NCBI GenBank assembly: GCA_002500745.1
Contig: DLST01000018.1
Coordinates: 467,227 to 531,226, forward strand
Source of the DNA: Sphingobacterium sp. UBA7855
GTDB taxonomy: Bacteria > Bacteroidota > Bacteroidia > Sphingobacteriales > Sphingobacteriaceae
Reading direction: 5' to 3'
Length of the DNA: 64,000 nt
In this document: one piece after another, positions 28,090 to 37,649 of the stretch
Position numbering within the stretch: the stretch's first letter is position 1
How the letters are laid out: every line of letters starts with the position of its first letter
Translations under genes and position numbers: made by a program
Notes under the pieces: generated by a model
The model's database searches: none
What the model was told of the DNA's origin: nothing
The model's input: only the letters and a program-made list of their open reading frames with translations

Positions 28090-28120
28090 CAATAGTATGA
28101 AAAGCATCGTATTTATGCAA
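28090..28120 (-). promoter_or_regulatory. Candidate promoter and operator of the first SusC operon
   Basis: On the minus strand TTG (28120-28118), 20 bases and TACTATTG (28097-28090) match the Bacteroidota promoter with one mismatch in the -7 box. The -33 region coincides with CGTATTTATGCA (28108-28119), 11 of 12 identical to the GCGTTTTTATGCA motif core, and GTTTATGCGC follows directly. Confidence 0.4.
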
Positions 28121-28414
28121 GTTTATGCGCAATTATTTAAAAAATAAAGACCAACAATCATATTAAAGCACAATAAAATAACAAAAAAGTTAGAAATGAG
28201 CCCCAAAATAGACACAAAAACGCACAGCTTAGCAAAATAGCTATTAAAAATCTCTAAAACACTTATTAAAAACATCCATTAGTCCCCTTTAACTGTATTT
28301 AACAACAAAAATACACACATAAACACAACAAATCGACAATAGCATGCATCATCCAATAATACCAGCTTCCGTACGCAAACGCTCCGTATCTACCTAATTT
28401 TGAATAACTAATAG
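28121..28414. other. AT-rich intergenic stretch
   Basis: No gene, hairpin terminator or exact promoter was found. ACAAAAACGC near 28218 is a weak match to the locus-wide motif. Confidence 0.3.
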
Positions 28415-29035
28415 AAACCAGTTTCGGGGAAAGCAGGATCGATAGTTTTTGTTACAAATGGAAACAAAAACTATGCAAGGGGCTTACCAAAGAAAAGCAC
28501 AAAAAAGCCTACTGTGGATCAAATCCAATCGCGTTTACGGTTTTCTCTCATCCAAAAATTTAGCCCCTCAATGCTCTATTTATTACGGATCGGATTTAAA
28601 AACTATGACCCTAATAAAAAGGCTTATAGCAGTGCCATGTCCTACAATCTTAATAATGCTATAGAAAAAACCGAAACGGGCTATGCCATCAACTTTGAAA
28701 ACTTCCGTATTAGTAAAGGGATCCTTAATCCGATTATCTCCTATAGATTTGAGATAGATAAAGAGACAGAAACATTCACCCTCTTCTGGGATTATGACAC
28801 AAAGCTGATCGCAGCATCTGGCCTCAATACAAGCAGTTGTCGAGTAATTCTATCTGGTCCAGAAGAACTTGCATTTTCCAATGAGGGCATGAATACGCTT
28901 CTCCAACAAACACAAACGGTAAAACTTCAACGACAAGAGCATATCGGCACCTACCACATCTATGTGTTCTTCCATAAATCAGACGGAAGCGACGAATGTA
29001 CAAACAGCAAATACCTGGGTACTATCGAATGGTAG
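28415..29035 (+). pseudogene. DUF6266-family gene lacking its 5' end
   Basis: From 28415 the frame reads KPVSGKAGSIVFVTNG and then YARGLPKKSTKKPTVDQI, which is the conserved N-terminal region of the Bacteroidota DUF6266 family (SGKVG... and LPKKS...TKKPT). It continues through RLRFSLIQKF and RIGFKNYDPNKKAYSSAMSYNLNNAI to a normal stop, about 206 residues. Two tandem stops (TAA at 28409, TAG at 28412) sit exactly where the first ten or so residues should be, and there is no ATG before the core. A GTG at 28514 could start a 173-residue product but would drop the conserved head. I therefore call it a truncated copy. The family's function is unknown; members are often multicopy and stand near mobile or variable regions. 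Confidence 0.7.
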
Positions 29036-29053
29036 CGAAGAGCCTTCAATCTG

Positions 29054-29608
29054 TTACGGAGCAAGATTGATCTGTACATCAAAGTGCTTCTGAATATAAG
29101 CTTGTTGCTCGGCAGAGCCTGTTTCCATGTCGTGAATGGCACGATCTCGTTCTTTGTCAACTTCCATCTTCACCACACAGCGGTAGAACCGAAATATGTC
29201 TTTTTCAGTCTCCAGTATTAACCTCGGTACGCGGGCTGGCCTTCCTGTTTCATCTTTGGCCACCATTGTAAAGTAGGAAGAATTACAATGTTTGGTTTCG
29301 CCCGTCTGAATGTTCATCGCTTCTACTCGAATACCAACTTCCATAGAAGAGTTGCCCACATAATTCACTGAAGCGATCAAGGTGACGAGTTCGCCCACTT
29401 CAATAGGCTTCAAAAAATCCACTTTGCCAACCGAAGCTGTTACACAATAGTGCGCTGAAAATTTAGAAGCGACAGCAAAAGCGATCTGATCCATCAAGGA
29501 CAAAATATAGCCCCCGTGAATTTTACCGCCAAAATTAGCATTGGATGGCAACATCAGCTGTGACATCCGAATCACCGAGTCGCTTACGGTTTTATAGATC
29601 TCTTCCAT
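29054..29608 (-). CDS. Acyl-CoA thioesterase (hotdog fold, YciA-like)
   Basis: 184 residues with a single hotdog domain. The catalytic helix region NANFGGKIHGGYILSLMDQIA near residues 23-43 carries the Asn and Asp typical of YciA/acyl-CoA thioesterase 4HBT proteins, and VDFLKPIEVGELVTLIASV follows as the next conserved strand. It hydrolyses acyl-CoA in the cytoplasm. A C-terminal extension of about 30 residues beyond the domain is charged. It is convergent with the DUF6266 remnant and has no evident link to the glycan locus. Confidence 0.9.
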   Translation of the reverse strand: MEEIYKTVSDSVIRMSQLMLPSNANFGGKIHGGYILSLMDQIAFAVASKFSAHYCVTASVGKVDFLKPIEVGELVTLIASVNYVGNSSMEVGIRVEAMNIQTGETKHCNSSYFTMVAKDETGRPARVPRLILETEKDIFRFYRCVVKMEVDKERDRAIHDMETGSAEQQAYIQKHFDVQINLAP

Positions 29609-29693
29609 ACCTATAAATGTAACTCGGATCGGTTACAATTCAAAGCAAAACATTGACAACTTCGTAAACACAGGTAGCGATAGTTAATTTCTC

Positions 29694-29730
29694 AAAAAAG
29701 GGATATCCGTAATACAGATATCCCTTTTCT
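29694..29730. terminator. Hairpin terminator after the DigH-type glycosidase gene
   Basis: AAAAGGGATATC (29696-29707) pairs with GATATCCCTTTT (29717-29728), 12 bp. It lies 28 bp past the stop of the minus-strand glycosidase gene, with a T-run on the minus strand. Confidence 0.85.
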
Positions 29731-29755
29731 TTAATCCTGATGGTATGGAAACCAC

Positions 29756-31381
29756 TTATTTTATATGCTCAGCAACATAAGGCCCTTCATTACTCAGACG
29801 GTCGACAGCTTTTACCGCAACATACTGAAGCTTTTTGCTGTTTGATGTCATTGGAATTTCTTTACTTGTAACTCCAGGATCCAAAATCTCGTATTGCCAT
29901 TCCCCTCCATAGTTGAGATACAATACCCATTTTGCAACCTGATCAATTTGCTGATGCTGCCATTTCGCAAAGATATTGCCCCCTTGAGGAGTCAGTAGCA
30001 AAGTCGGTTTCAACAAAGGATTTGCATTCAACCAAGGACTTGTTGGCACCAGCGCTTTCACCTGGTAGGGCCCATTAACCAAAGCCTGTGTCATGGCCGG
30101 GTTTTTGGTCAGTCCTGCCAAACTCCAGTGGATCACACCCTCCCGATTATCAGGCAATAGTGTACGTGCAGCCTCTACTTGATTCACAATTTCTTGAACA
30201 TATTCTGTCCCGCGCTTGCCCACAGTATTGATACCTGGCCAAAGGTGGCGTCCCAAGGTATTTTCACTTTCCCACCATTTTAACAGCGCGGTATAACTCT
30301 GCTTAGCGGGTTGTATTGGCCAATACAATTGGGGTGCAAAATAGTCGATCCAACCTTTGTTCAACCATAATTTAGCATCCGCATAAAGCATATCATACTG
30401 ACTCGATCCTTGGATTCCTGCCGGATAGCCTGGTTTCCAGATGCCGAACGGGCTGATCCCAAATTTGACAAAATTCTTCTCCTTTTTAATATCTCTATAG
30501 ATACGCTCGATAAAGGTGTTTACACTATTTCTCCGGAAGTCACCTCGGGAAAGCGTGCCCCCATTACGTTTGTATTCATTGTAACTATCCATATCTGGAA
30601 AATCCTGCCCACCATTATATTCAGCATAAGGATAGAAGTAATCGTCAAAATGTACGCCATCGATATCATAACGTTTAACAATATCCATTACCACGCGAGC
30701 AGCATGGTCCTGCGTAGATTGTTTGGATGGGTCAAACCAGTAATATCCTTGTTTCAGTTTGACAACAGATTCGGGCATTTTGCGCGCCATAGAGGCTGAG
30801 GTAACAGGGCCACCAGCAGTATGGTGCGCGCGGTAAGGGTTTAGCCAAACGTGAAGCTCGATCCCTCTTTTATGAGCCTGTTCTACCCAGAAATCAAGCG
30901 GATCATAATAAGGGGATGGCGCCTGCCCTTCTGTTCCTGTCAAAAAATATGACCAAGGCTCTAAATCACTTTTATAAAATGCATCTGCTGATGGACGCAC
31001 CTGAAAAATTACTGCATTAAAATTATTATTTTTCAAGAAATCTAAAATGCCGATCGCTTCCTGTTGCTGCTGTGCTGTACTCAGGTTATTTTTGCTCGGC
31101 CAATTGATATTGGCAACAGAGGCCACCCAGGCTGCACGAAACTCACGGGGTAAAGCTGGGAGATTGACGACAATTTCCTTCTTTTTCTCTGCAACTGGCT
31201 GCGCTTTTGTCTCAACTGTATTTTTCACCCGTTCGCGCTTAGGTAATGTGGGAGGATCCTTTTTTACAATTTCTACATTGGTCGCTGTGGTGTTGACAGG
31301 CTCGTGTTTCTTATTTTTCTTGGATGAACAAGAAGATAAAACAAAAAGTGCTGTCGCTAAAAATAATAGGGAACGTTTCAT
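29756..31381 (-). CDS. GHL10/DUF187 (DigH-like) glycoside hydrolase lipoprotein
   Basis: The start at 31379-31381 opens a lipoprotein signal, MKRSLLFLATALFVLSSC (Cys 18); an upstream in-frame ATG at 31459 would bury it. The mature part has a lysine-rich linker (about 20-70) and then the GHL10 TIM barrel beginning LPREFRAAWVASVANINWPS. Barrel blocks include FQVRPSADAFYKS, GIELHVWLNPYRAHH, DIDGVHFDDYFYPY (likely acidic active site) and FGISPFGIWKPG, then a beta-rich C-terminus. E. coli DigH, in the same family, cuts peptide-free peptidoglycan strands; the same substrate fits the amidase, NamZ, MurQ and NagA genes nearby. A second family member begins at 63569. Confidence 0.9.
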   Translation of the reverse strand: MKRSLLFLATALFVLSSCSSKKNKKHEPVNTTATNVEIVKKDPPTLPKRERVKNTVETKAQPVAEKKKEIVVNLPALPREFRAAWVASVANINWPSKNNLSTAQQQQEAIGILDFLKNNNFNAVIFQVRPSADAFYKSDLEPWSYFLTGTEGQAPSPYYDPLDFWVEQAHKRGIELHVWLNPYRAHHTAGGPVTSASMARKMPESVVKLKQGYYWFDPSKQSTQDHAARVVMDIVKRYDIDGVHFDDYFYPYAEYNGGQDFPDMDSYNEYKRNGGTLSRGDFRRNSVNTFIERIYRDIKKEKNFVKFGISPFGIWKPGYPAGIQGSSQYDMLYADAKLWLNKGWIDYFAPQLYWPIQPAKQSYTALLKWWESENTLGRHLWPGINTVGKRGTEYVQEIVNQVEAARTLLPDNREGVIHWSLAGLTKNPAMTQALVNGPYQVKALVPTSPWLNANPLLKPTLLLTPQGGNIFAKWQHQQIDQVAKWVLYLNYGGEWQYEILDPGVTSKEIPMTSNSKKLQYVAVKAVDRLSNEGPYVAEHIK

Positions 31382-31475
31382 CAATCTATAGAATAGTGTT
31401 TTTTCAAAATAACGAACGAAGATACATATAATATTAGTCAATCTTGGACAATCGGTCAATCTTCTGCGAAATGGA

Positions 31476-32582
31476 TCAGCGCTTTAACTCGCCTTTAAAG
31501 ATCACCTTTTTCAGCTGAAAGTCGTCATTAAAGACAATGACATTTGCTATGCTTCCTGCATTTAGATTTCCGATATCCGCTCGCTTTAGTAGGTTTGCCG
31601 GATACACCGTAGCCATTCGGATCGCTTCATCGAGTGGTATACCCACCTTTTGCACGGCATTTTTTACCCCCTCCAGCAAGGAGATTGCAGCCCCTGAAAT
31701 GGTCCCGTCCGGCAATGAATAATACCCGTCGTTCAATACATGCTGGTATATATCTTTATCGCAAGCGGCCACAGCATCTGTAATCATAAACAGGCGGGCT
31801 CCCAGCTGACGTTTCGCAATTTTCACAGCTTCAAAGCTGACATGATGTCCATCGACAATAATACTCGCCCGCGCTGTCGGATGATTAAAAATTGCGCCGA
31901 CCAAACCTACTTCGCGATGATGCAAAGGCGACATGGCATTAAACAGGTGGGTGCTTGTTGGAATCCCCAGATCGTAACCATGGGTTCCTTCTTCGAAAGT
32001 CGCATCACTATGCCCTGCACTGAGCAGCAAATTGTAGCTGTGTAAGTGCTGCAATACATCGTCCGCTATACGTTCAGGTGCTATGGTCATCATCTTGACA
32101 ACCTGATTTCCCGCCAAAAGATCGTCAATCTTTTCCTTTGTAGGCTCGATGATTAATTCCGCAGGATGCGCACCTCGTTTTTTAGGATTCAAAAAGGGAC
32201 CTTCTAGATGTAACCCTAAAAATGCATCGTGCCGGAAGCATTCTGCCACGCGAATGGCATCCTTAAAGACGGGTATGGTATTGGTCGCCAGAGTCATCAT
32301 AAAAGAAGTCGTGCCTTTACCGACCAAGCCCTCGGCGATGCGTTCCAAAGAGGCTACACTACGCTCGGCGGAATACAAGTCCGATCCGTCGCCATACAGT
32401 TGCAGATCGATCAGTCCTGCACAAATATTACACCCATTGACTGGATAACTGGTGTAATCCGTAGGCACGTCATGCTTATCAACAATTGCGGCAATTTTAC
32501 CTTCATTAATCAGTAATGCTTTTTCTTCAAAGATCGTCTCACCAGTATATATCTTACCTCCAATTAACGCTAGCTTATTCAT
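31476..32582 (-). CDS. nagA: N-acetylglucosamine-6-phosphate deacetylase
   Basis: NagA removes acetate from GlcNAc-6-phosphate in the cytoplasm, giving glucosamine-6-phosphate. At 368 residues it has normal length. The amidohydrolase barrel shows the Gln of the N-terminal motif (GLIDLQLYGDG, Q61, as in E. coli NagA), metal ligand E127 (HLEGPF), H191 (SAGHSDAT), H212 (THLFNAM) and catalytic D269 (FMITDAVAA). Its substrate is the product of MurQ, linking this gene to the locus at 2987-3799. It lies 94 bp before the DigH-type gene on the same strand and is divergent from the DUF6728 gene. Confidence 0.96.
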   Translation of the reverse strand: MNKLALIGGKIYTGETIFEEKALLINEGKIAAIVDKHDVPTDYTSYPVNGCNICAGLIDLQLYGDGSDLYSAERSVASLERIAEGLVGKGTTSFMMTLATNTIPVFKDAIRVAECFRHDAFLGLHLEGPFLNPKKRGAHPAELIIEPTKEKIDDLLAGNQVVKMMTIAPERIADDVLQHLHSYNLLLSAGHSDATFEEGTHGYDLGIPTSTHLFNAMSPLHHREVGLVGAIFNHPTARASIIVDGHHVSFEAVKIAKRQLGARLFMITDAVAACDKDIYQHVLNDGYYSLPDGTISGAAISLLEGVKNAVQKVGIPLDEAIRMATVYPANLLKRADIGNLNAGSIANVIVFNDDFQLKKVIFKGELKR

Positions 32583-32727
32583 AGATTATTATTTCGTTTA
32601 CCAATTTACCAAAATTCGAAAATATACTGTCCCTTGTAAACGATTTGTTTCACAGTCGATAAATGTACGCTCAAAGTTTTTGATCTTTTCATTTTAACTT
32701 TCTAAATTACTGTTGTAACTTAGTTCC

Positions 32728-32859
32728 ATGTACTTATTTAGAAAGCGCAATGCAGAACGCCCGACGAATGGGAATATAAAAGCCATGCATATTATTAATG
32801 CAACGGCCATTATTGTCTTTTTATTGGGACTGATCTACAAAATATTTTTTACTTCCTAA
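32728..32859 (+). CDS. Small DUF6728-like membrane protein
   Basis: The ATG at 32728 gives 43 residues starting MYLFRKRNAERPTNGNIK and continuing into one hydrophobic helix (about 20-40). The basic head with RPTN and the single helix match the small Bacteroidota DUF6728 family as I know it. It ends 12 bp before ridA, so the two are probably co-transcribed. Function is unknown. Confidence 0.7.
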   Translation: MYLFRKRNAERPTNGNIKAMHIINATAIIVFLLGLIYKIFFTS

Positions 32860-32871
32860 ACACTGTAATTC

Positions 32872-33258
32872 ATGTCAAAAAAAGAAATCTTCAATACGGA
32901 CAAAGCTCCGGCTGCAATAGGCCCCTATAACCAGGCGATTAAAGCTGGCAATACATTATATGTCTCTGGGCAAATCCCACTGGTTCCCGAAACAATGGAG
33001 TTAATTGCATCTGGTATAAAAGACGAGGCGCATCAGGTGCTGAAAAATATCGAAGCTATCCTGACAAATGCTGGATATACTTTTGAAGATGTTGTCAAAG
33101 CATCCATTTTCCTAAGTGATATGGACAATTTTGCTTTAGTCAATGAAGTCTATGCTGAATATTTTAAAGAAGCCCAGCCAGCCCGAGAGTGTGTTGCGGT
33201 AAAAACATTGCCGAAGCATGTAAATGTCGAGATTTCAGTCATTGCGTGGAAAGATTAA
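32872..33258 (+). CDS. ridA: RidA family enamine/imine deaminase
   Basis: RidA hydrolyses reactive 2-aminoacrylate and related imines produced by PLP enzymes such as serine dehydratase, protecting other PLP enzymes. The 128 residues contain the whole family pattern: AIGPYNQAI, LYVSGQIPL, AHQVLKNIEAIL, VKASIFLSDM and the essential arginine in QPARECVAV, near residue 105. It acts as a cytoplasmic trimer. It stands 3 bp before the DMT transporter gene, with which it forms an operon. Confidence 0.96.
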   Translation: MSKKEIFNTDKAPAAIGPYNQAIKAGNTLYVSGQIPLVPETMELIASGIKDEAHQVLKNIEAILTNAGYTFEDVVKASIFLSDMDNFALVNEVYAEYFKEAQPARECVAVKTLPKHVNVEISVIAWKD

Positions 33259-33261
33259 TCC

Positions 33262-34185
33262 GTGGAAAATAGCAACGAAACAGCAAGCCGCGGAAAATAT
33301 CTTTTCGCGGCTTTTTTGGCTCCCTTTATTTGGGGATTTATGTCTATACCTGTACGGTGGATACGCGGCTATCCTGCCGAAGATATCCTGTATTTTAGAA
33401 TTATTACCGCCCTGTTGGTCCTTTGGGTATACCTGCTTATTTTCCGAAGAAAGATGCTTGTGGCTGATATTCGTAAATTTGGACTTCTATCACGGGCAGG
33501 CAAGCTCCGTCAAACGGGACTTATGATTCTCGCCTCCGCGCTGATCTTCGGAAACTGGTTTACTTACATCTATGCTGTCAACCATGTCAGCATTCAATCC
33601 GCCGCATTGGCCTATCTGACCTGCCCCCTAATTACCGCGGCAGGAGCCTATCTCATGCTCAAGGAAAAATTGACTGGATGGCAAAAAACTGCACTTTTCA
33701 TTGCTTTCAGCAGCGTATGCCTACTGGCAAGAGGTTCATTGAATGATGTGCTATGGGCGATTACTATCGCATCCTGTTACGCGTTTTATCTGATCGTGCA
33801 ACGGGTATCGACAGGCTTTGACAAACTCAATCAATTGGTTCTTCAACTCAGTATATGTGCATTGTTTGTGATACCCAAACTGATCTATAATCATCACACC
33901 ATCCCTAATGAGCCGGTGTTTTGGAGCACCATAGTGCTCATCGCATCTCTGTTTACGATCATCCCTCTTTTTTTGAGCATGTATGCCCTCATCGGCATTT
34001 CATCCACCACGACTGGTGTTCTTTTGTATATTAATCCGCTGATCGCATTTACTTTGGCAGCGACCTACTTTCAAGAACCTGTACAGCCAATAAAATATAT
34101 CGCATACGGTATCATCCTTATTGCTATCATCCTATTTAATGCTGCAAACATTAAACAAGCCTTTAACAGACCATCCCGAGTTTAA
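33262..34185 (+). CDS. EamA-family (DMT) metabolite exporter
   Basis: 307 residues with ten predicted membrane helices arranged as two EamA repeats, the second beginning near LNDVLWAITIASCYAFYLIV. The start is GTG at 33262, 3 bp after the ridA stop, with GGAAAG 12 bases upstream inside the ridA end. EamA proteins export amino acids or other small metabolites; the substrate cannot be inferred from sequence. Translation is likely coupled to ridA. Confidence 0.88.
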   Translation: MENSNETASRGKYLFAAFLAPFIWGFMSIPVRWIRGYPAEDILYFRIITALLVLWVYLLIFRRKMLVADIRKFGLLSRAGKLRQTGLMILASALIFGNWFTYIYAVNHVSIQSAALAYLTCPLITAAGAYLMLKEKLTGWQKTALFIAFSSVCLLARGSLNDVLWAITIASCYAFYLIVQRVSTGFDKLNQLVLQLSICALFVIPKLIYNHHTIPNEPVFWSTIVLIASLFTIIPLFLSMYALIGISSTTTGVLLYINPLIAFTLAATYFQEPVQPIKYIAYGIILIAIILFNAANIKQAFNRPSRV

Positions 34186-34579
34186 GCACAACGCCCCAAT
34201 TAAATACACTTTTTTTGACTATGGAAGGGATGCTCGATGTATCGACATAAAAAAATGACAAACCACACATAACACTGACTAATAATCAATTACAAACAAA
34301 AAAAACGTTCATATAAAACATTTGCATTGCATAAAATTTTTGAATTTTGTCCAACAATAGTAAATTAGACCCTTATTAAGGGAAATCACACCGCTTTTTC
34401 TTCCTATAAATTAGGTATTGAATAGCTTATACTATTAAAAAATAATCATTTATTTCGCCCCTCGATTATTCAATATCTCTTCTTCTAACCAAAATGCTAA
34501 ATGGAATTAGCCCACTCCATTAGAACTTCACCGTTATGAAAATACGTATATAAAAAACTGAATATAACACATATACTAT
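34186..34579. other. Intergenic region upstream of a stand-alone SusC gene
   Basis: No gene and no exact Bacteroidota promoter were found. A small palindrome CCCTTATTAAGGG stands at 34370-34382, and the AT-rich sequence around 34321-34350 has two TTTTTG/ATTTTG elements. The leader of the SusC mRNA may be long. Confidence 0.3.
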
Positions 34580-37500
34580 ATGAATAACAAATTATACTCT
34601 ACTTTGAGGGTGTTGGGTATTGTTCCGACAATGCTTTTTTCAGCATCCTTATTGCATGCGCAAACCAACCAGATAAAGGGAACGGTTGTTGACGCTAAAA
34701 CCAAAGCCCCTATTCCAGGCGCCACAATTAAAGTGCTGGGCACTTCCAATGCAAGTTCTACAGATGTAAAAGGCGCATTTCAGATCAATGTAGATGACAA
34801 AAACCGCATATTGAACATCAGTACTGTCGGTTACGAAAACAAAACAGTCACATTGGGCCCTGGTGAAACGACAGTAACGGTAAGTTTAGAAGAACAAACA
34901 CAGCAGTTGGAAAGTGTCGTGGTCACCGCTCTAGGTATTAGCCGTGCCCAAAAATCATTAACATACTCAACACAACAGGTCAATGGTGACGAATTGAACA
35001 AAGTCAAAAGCACCAACTTGGCAAATAATTTAAACGGTAAAGTCGCCGGTGTTAACATTGCTTCCAGCTCTTCTGGACCAGGTGGTTCAGCAAAAGTTAT
35101 TTTGCGCGGTAACAAATCGGCTTCCGGCAACAACCAGGTACTTTATGTTGTCGATGGGGTTCCAATCAATAACCAGACATTGGCCAGTCAGCCAGACAAC
35201 GTTTTCGGCGGGCAACGTGATGGTGGCGACCCTATTTCATTGATCAACCCAGAAGATATCGAAAACATCTCCGTATTAAAAGGAGCATCTGCGGCGGCAT
35301 TATATGGTAGCCAAGCAGCCAACGGCGTTATCTTGGTCACAACGAAATCAGGTAAACAAGGTCGCACAACGATCAACTTCTCATCAAGTGCACAGATCGA
35401 ACAGGCTGTATCGACACCGAAATTCCAAAACCAATATGGTCAAGGTTCGGGTGGTAAAAACAGTAACACCAGTGTATTTAGCTGGGGCGACAAAACCAAT
35501 GGCGCCAACTATGATAATGTAGGTGAATTTTTCCGTACAGGTAGCAACTTCACCAATTCATTGACCTTGTCCGGAGGTAACGAAAAAAATCAAACGTACT
35601 TCTCTTATGCTAATACATTGGCAAAAGGTATTCTTCCAGAAAACGACCTGATGCGTCATAACTTCAATCTCAAGGAAAGTGCTTCATTTTTTGATAATAA
35701 GCTGACCGTTGAAGGAAGCGCCAATTATATTACACAAAAATTGGATAATGCACCTAGTTCAGGATTTTATTATAATCCACTGGTAGGAACTTATTTGTTA
35801 CCGCGCAGCTTAAATATTGCGGATTTTAAAAATTACGAAACGTTCAATCCAAGCCGCAATCTGAACGAACAAAACTGGTTCAGCCTAAGTGATAGTCCCA
35901 CAACACAACAGAATCCATGGTGGATCGTCAACAGGAATCCAACAAGCTCTACCCGCAACCGCTTGCTTTTAAATGGTAGTGCAAAATATAAAGTAGCGCC
36001 TTGGATCAGTATTCAGGCTAGGGGAAGCGTCGATCGCACCTCAGAGGTTTGGGACCGTAAAGTCTATGCGAGCACACCAAATCCCCTTGGGAAAGTAAAT
36101 GGTAATTACAATTATACAAATACCACCATTACACAACAATACGGTGATGTCGTTGCCAACATGAACTTTAATGTCAGCGATAAGTTTCAGATCACAGGAT
36201 TGGTCGGAACAAGTATCACCGACTGGAAAACCGAAGGTGTGGATTTTAACACAGGTATTGACGGGTTAAAAATCCCAAATCAATTCTTTATCCAAAATAC
36301 AACAACGCCTGTCACATCTACATTATCGGCTAATCGTAGACAATTACAATCGGTATTTGCATCAGCAAACTTAGCCTACGACAACTGGATTTATTTGGAT
36401 CTGACGGCGAGGAATGACTGGTCCAGTACATTAGCTTTCACAGGTACAAAGTCTTTCTTCTACCCATCTGCAGGATTGGGTATTGTATTGAATGACAAAT
36501 TAAACTTACCTGAGTTTGTCAATATGGCCAAGATTCGTGGTTCGTATGCAGTAGTGGGCAATGATTTGCCTCCTTACACGAGTTTATTAACAAACACGGT
36601 GAACCCGTACGCTGTATTGACAGTAAATGACATTGCGTTCTTGAAAACATTAAAGCCCGAAAAAACGAAATCTTTTGAAATTGGAACGGAATGGCGCATG
36701 TGGAACAATCGTTTGAATGTGGATGTTACGTACTACAAAACAAACACAACGAACCAGTTCTTCAAAGTCGCTGCGAGCCAAGCTTCGTTAAACCAACAGT
36801 ATGCAATTAATGCCGGTGACATTCAAAACCAAGGGGTAGAGGCGTTGGTATCATTGGATGCGATCAAAAATGAGGATTTTAAATGGACAACAAGTATCAA
36901 CTTCACCTACAATAAAAACAAGATAAAAAAGCTAGCTGATGCTGTTCCTGAGTTTAGTTTAACTGGTGAAAATCAAAACAACTTTGCTTCCAAACTTGAG
37001 GTAGGCGGTTCTTTTGGCGATATCTATGGACAGGATTTTGTACGGGATGCTGAAGGAAGGATTATTATTTCAGAAGATGGTATTCCTCAAAAAACCAACG
37101 CTTATACTAAGCTAGGAAATTCGAATCCAATTTGGCAAATGGGCTGGAACAATAGTTTCAATTATAAAAACTTCAATTTAAGTTTCTTGATTGACGGCAA
37201 GTTTAATTACGAGGTAATGTCAATTACACAATCTGTCATGGATGGTTATGGCGTATCAGAAGCAACTGGAGCCGCTCGTGCAAATGGTGGCGTTGCCGTA
37301 AACGGTGTTACACCGAATGGAACTCCTGTTGCTGTCGTCGATGCAGAGAAATGGTACACATTAACAGGAGGTATAGGTCCTGTCAGTAGCCAATACATTT
37401 ACGATGGAACGGTCGTGAGACTGCGTGAATTGACTTTCGGCTATGACTTCAATATTAAAGACAGTTTCTTCAAAAAATTGCGCGTCAATGCTGTAGGAAG

Positions 37501-37639
37501 AAACCTATTCTACATTTCTAAAAAGGCTCCATTTGACCCTGAAGTAACGATGTCAACAGGCAATTCGCTGAGTGGTGTAGATATCTTTATGATGCCTGCA
37601 ACCCGCAATTACGGACTTACACTAAATGCAACTTTCTAA
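34580..37639 (+). CDS. SusC/RagA-family TonB-dependent transporter (fourth pair)
   Basis: 1019 residues: N-terminal signal (about 1-28, LLHAQ), carboxypeptidase-regulatory-like domain (about 31-110, IKGTVVDAKTKAPIPGATI), linker LESVVVTALGISRAQKSLTY, plug with NLANNLNGKVAGVNI, VLYVVDGVPINN and SVLKGASAAALYGSQAANGV, then a barrel ending YGLTLNATF. Its codon ends overlap the first possible ATG of the next gene. Unlike the three minus-strand pairs, this pair has no enzyme beside it; SusC/SusD pairs of this subtype can also take up peptides or other nutrients. Confidence 0.95.
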   Translation: MNNKLYSTLRVLGIVPTMLFSASLLHAQTNQIKGTVVDAKTKAPIPGATIKVLGTSNASSTDVKGAFQINVDDKNRILNISTVGYENKTVTLGPGETTVTVSLEEQTQQLESVVVTALGISRAQKSLTYSTQQVNGDELNKVKSTNLANNLNGKVAGVNIASSSSGPGGSAKVILRGNKSASGNNQVLYVVDGVPINNQTLASQPDNVFGGQRDGGDPISLINPEDIENISVLKGASAAALYGSQAANGVILVTTKSGKQGRTTINFSSSAQIEQAVSTPKFQNQYGQGSGGKNSNTSVFSWGDKTNGANYDNVGEFFRTGSNFTNSLTLSGGNEKNQTYFSYANTLAKGILPENDLMRHNFNLKESASFFDNKLTVEGSANYITQKLDNAPSSGFYYNPLVGTYLLPRSLNIADFKNYETFNPSRNLNEQNWFSLSDSPTTQQNPWWIVNRNPTSSTRNRLLLNGSAKYKVAPWISIQARGSVDRTSEVWDRKVYASTPNPLGKVNGNYNYTNTTITQQYGDVVANMNFNVSDKFQITGLVGTSITDWKTEGVDFNTGIDGLKIPNQFFIQNTTTPVTSTLSANRRQLQSVFASANLAYDNWIYLDLTARNDWSSTLAFTGTKSFFYPSAGLGIVLNDKLNLPEFVNMAKIRGSYAVVGNDLPPYTSLLTNTVNPYAVLTVNDIAFLKTLKPEKTKSFEIGTEWRMWNNRLNVDVTYYKTNTTNQFFKVAASQASLNQQYAINAGDIQNQGVEALVSLDAIKNEDFKWTTSINFTYNKNKIKKLADAVPEFSLTGENQNNFASKLEVGGSFGDIYGQDFVRDAEGRIIISEDGIPQKTNAYTKLGNSNPIWQMGWNNSFNYKNFNLSFLIDGKFNYEVMSITQSVMDGYGVSEATGAARANGGVAVNGVTPNGTPVAVVDAEKWYTLTGGIGPVSSQYIYDGTVVRLRELTFGYDFNIKDSFFKKLRVNAVGRNLFYISKKAPFDPEVTMSTGNSLSGVDIFMMPATRNYGLTLNATF

Positions 37640-37649
37640 ACGATCAACA

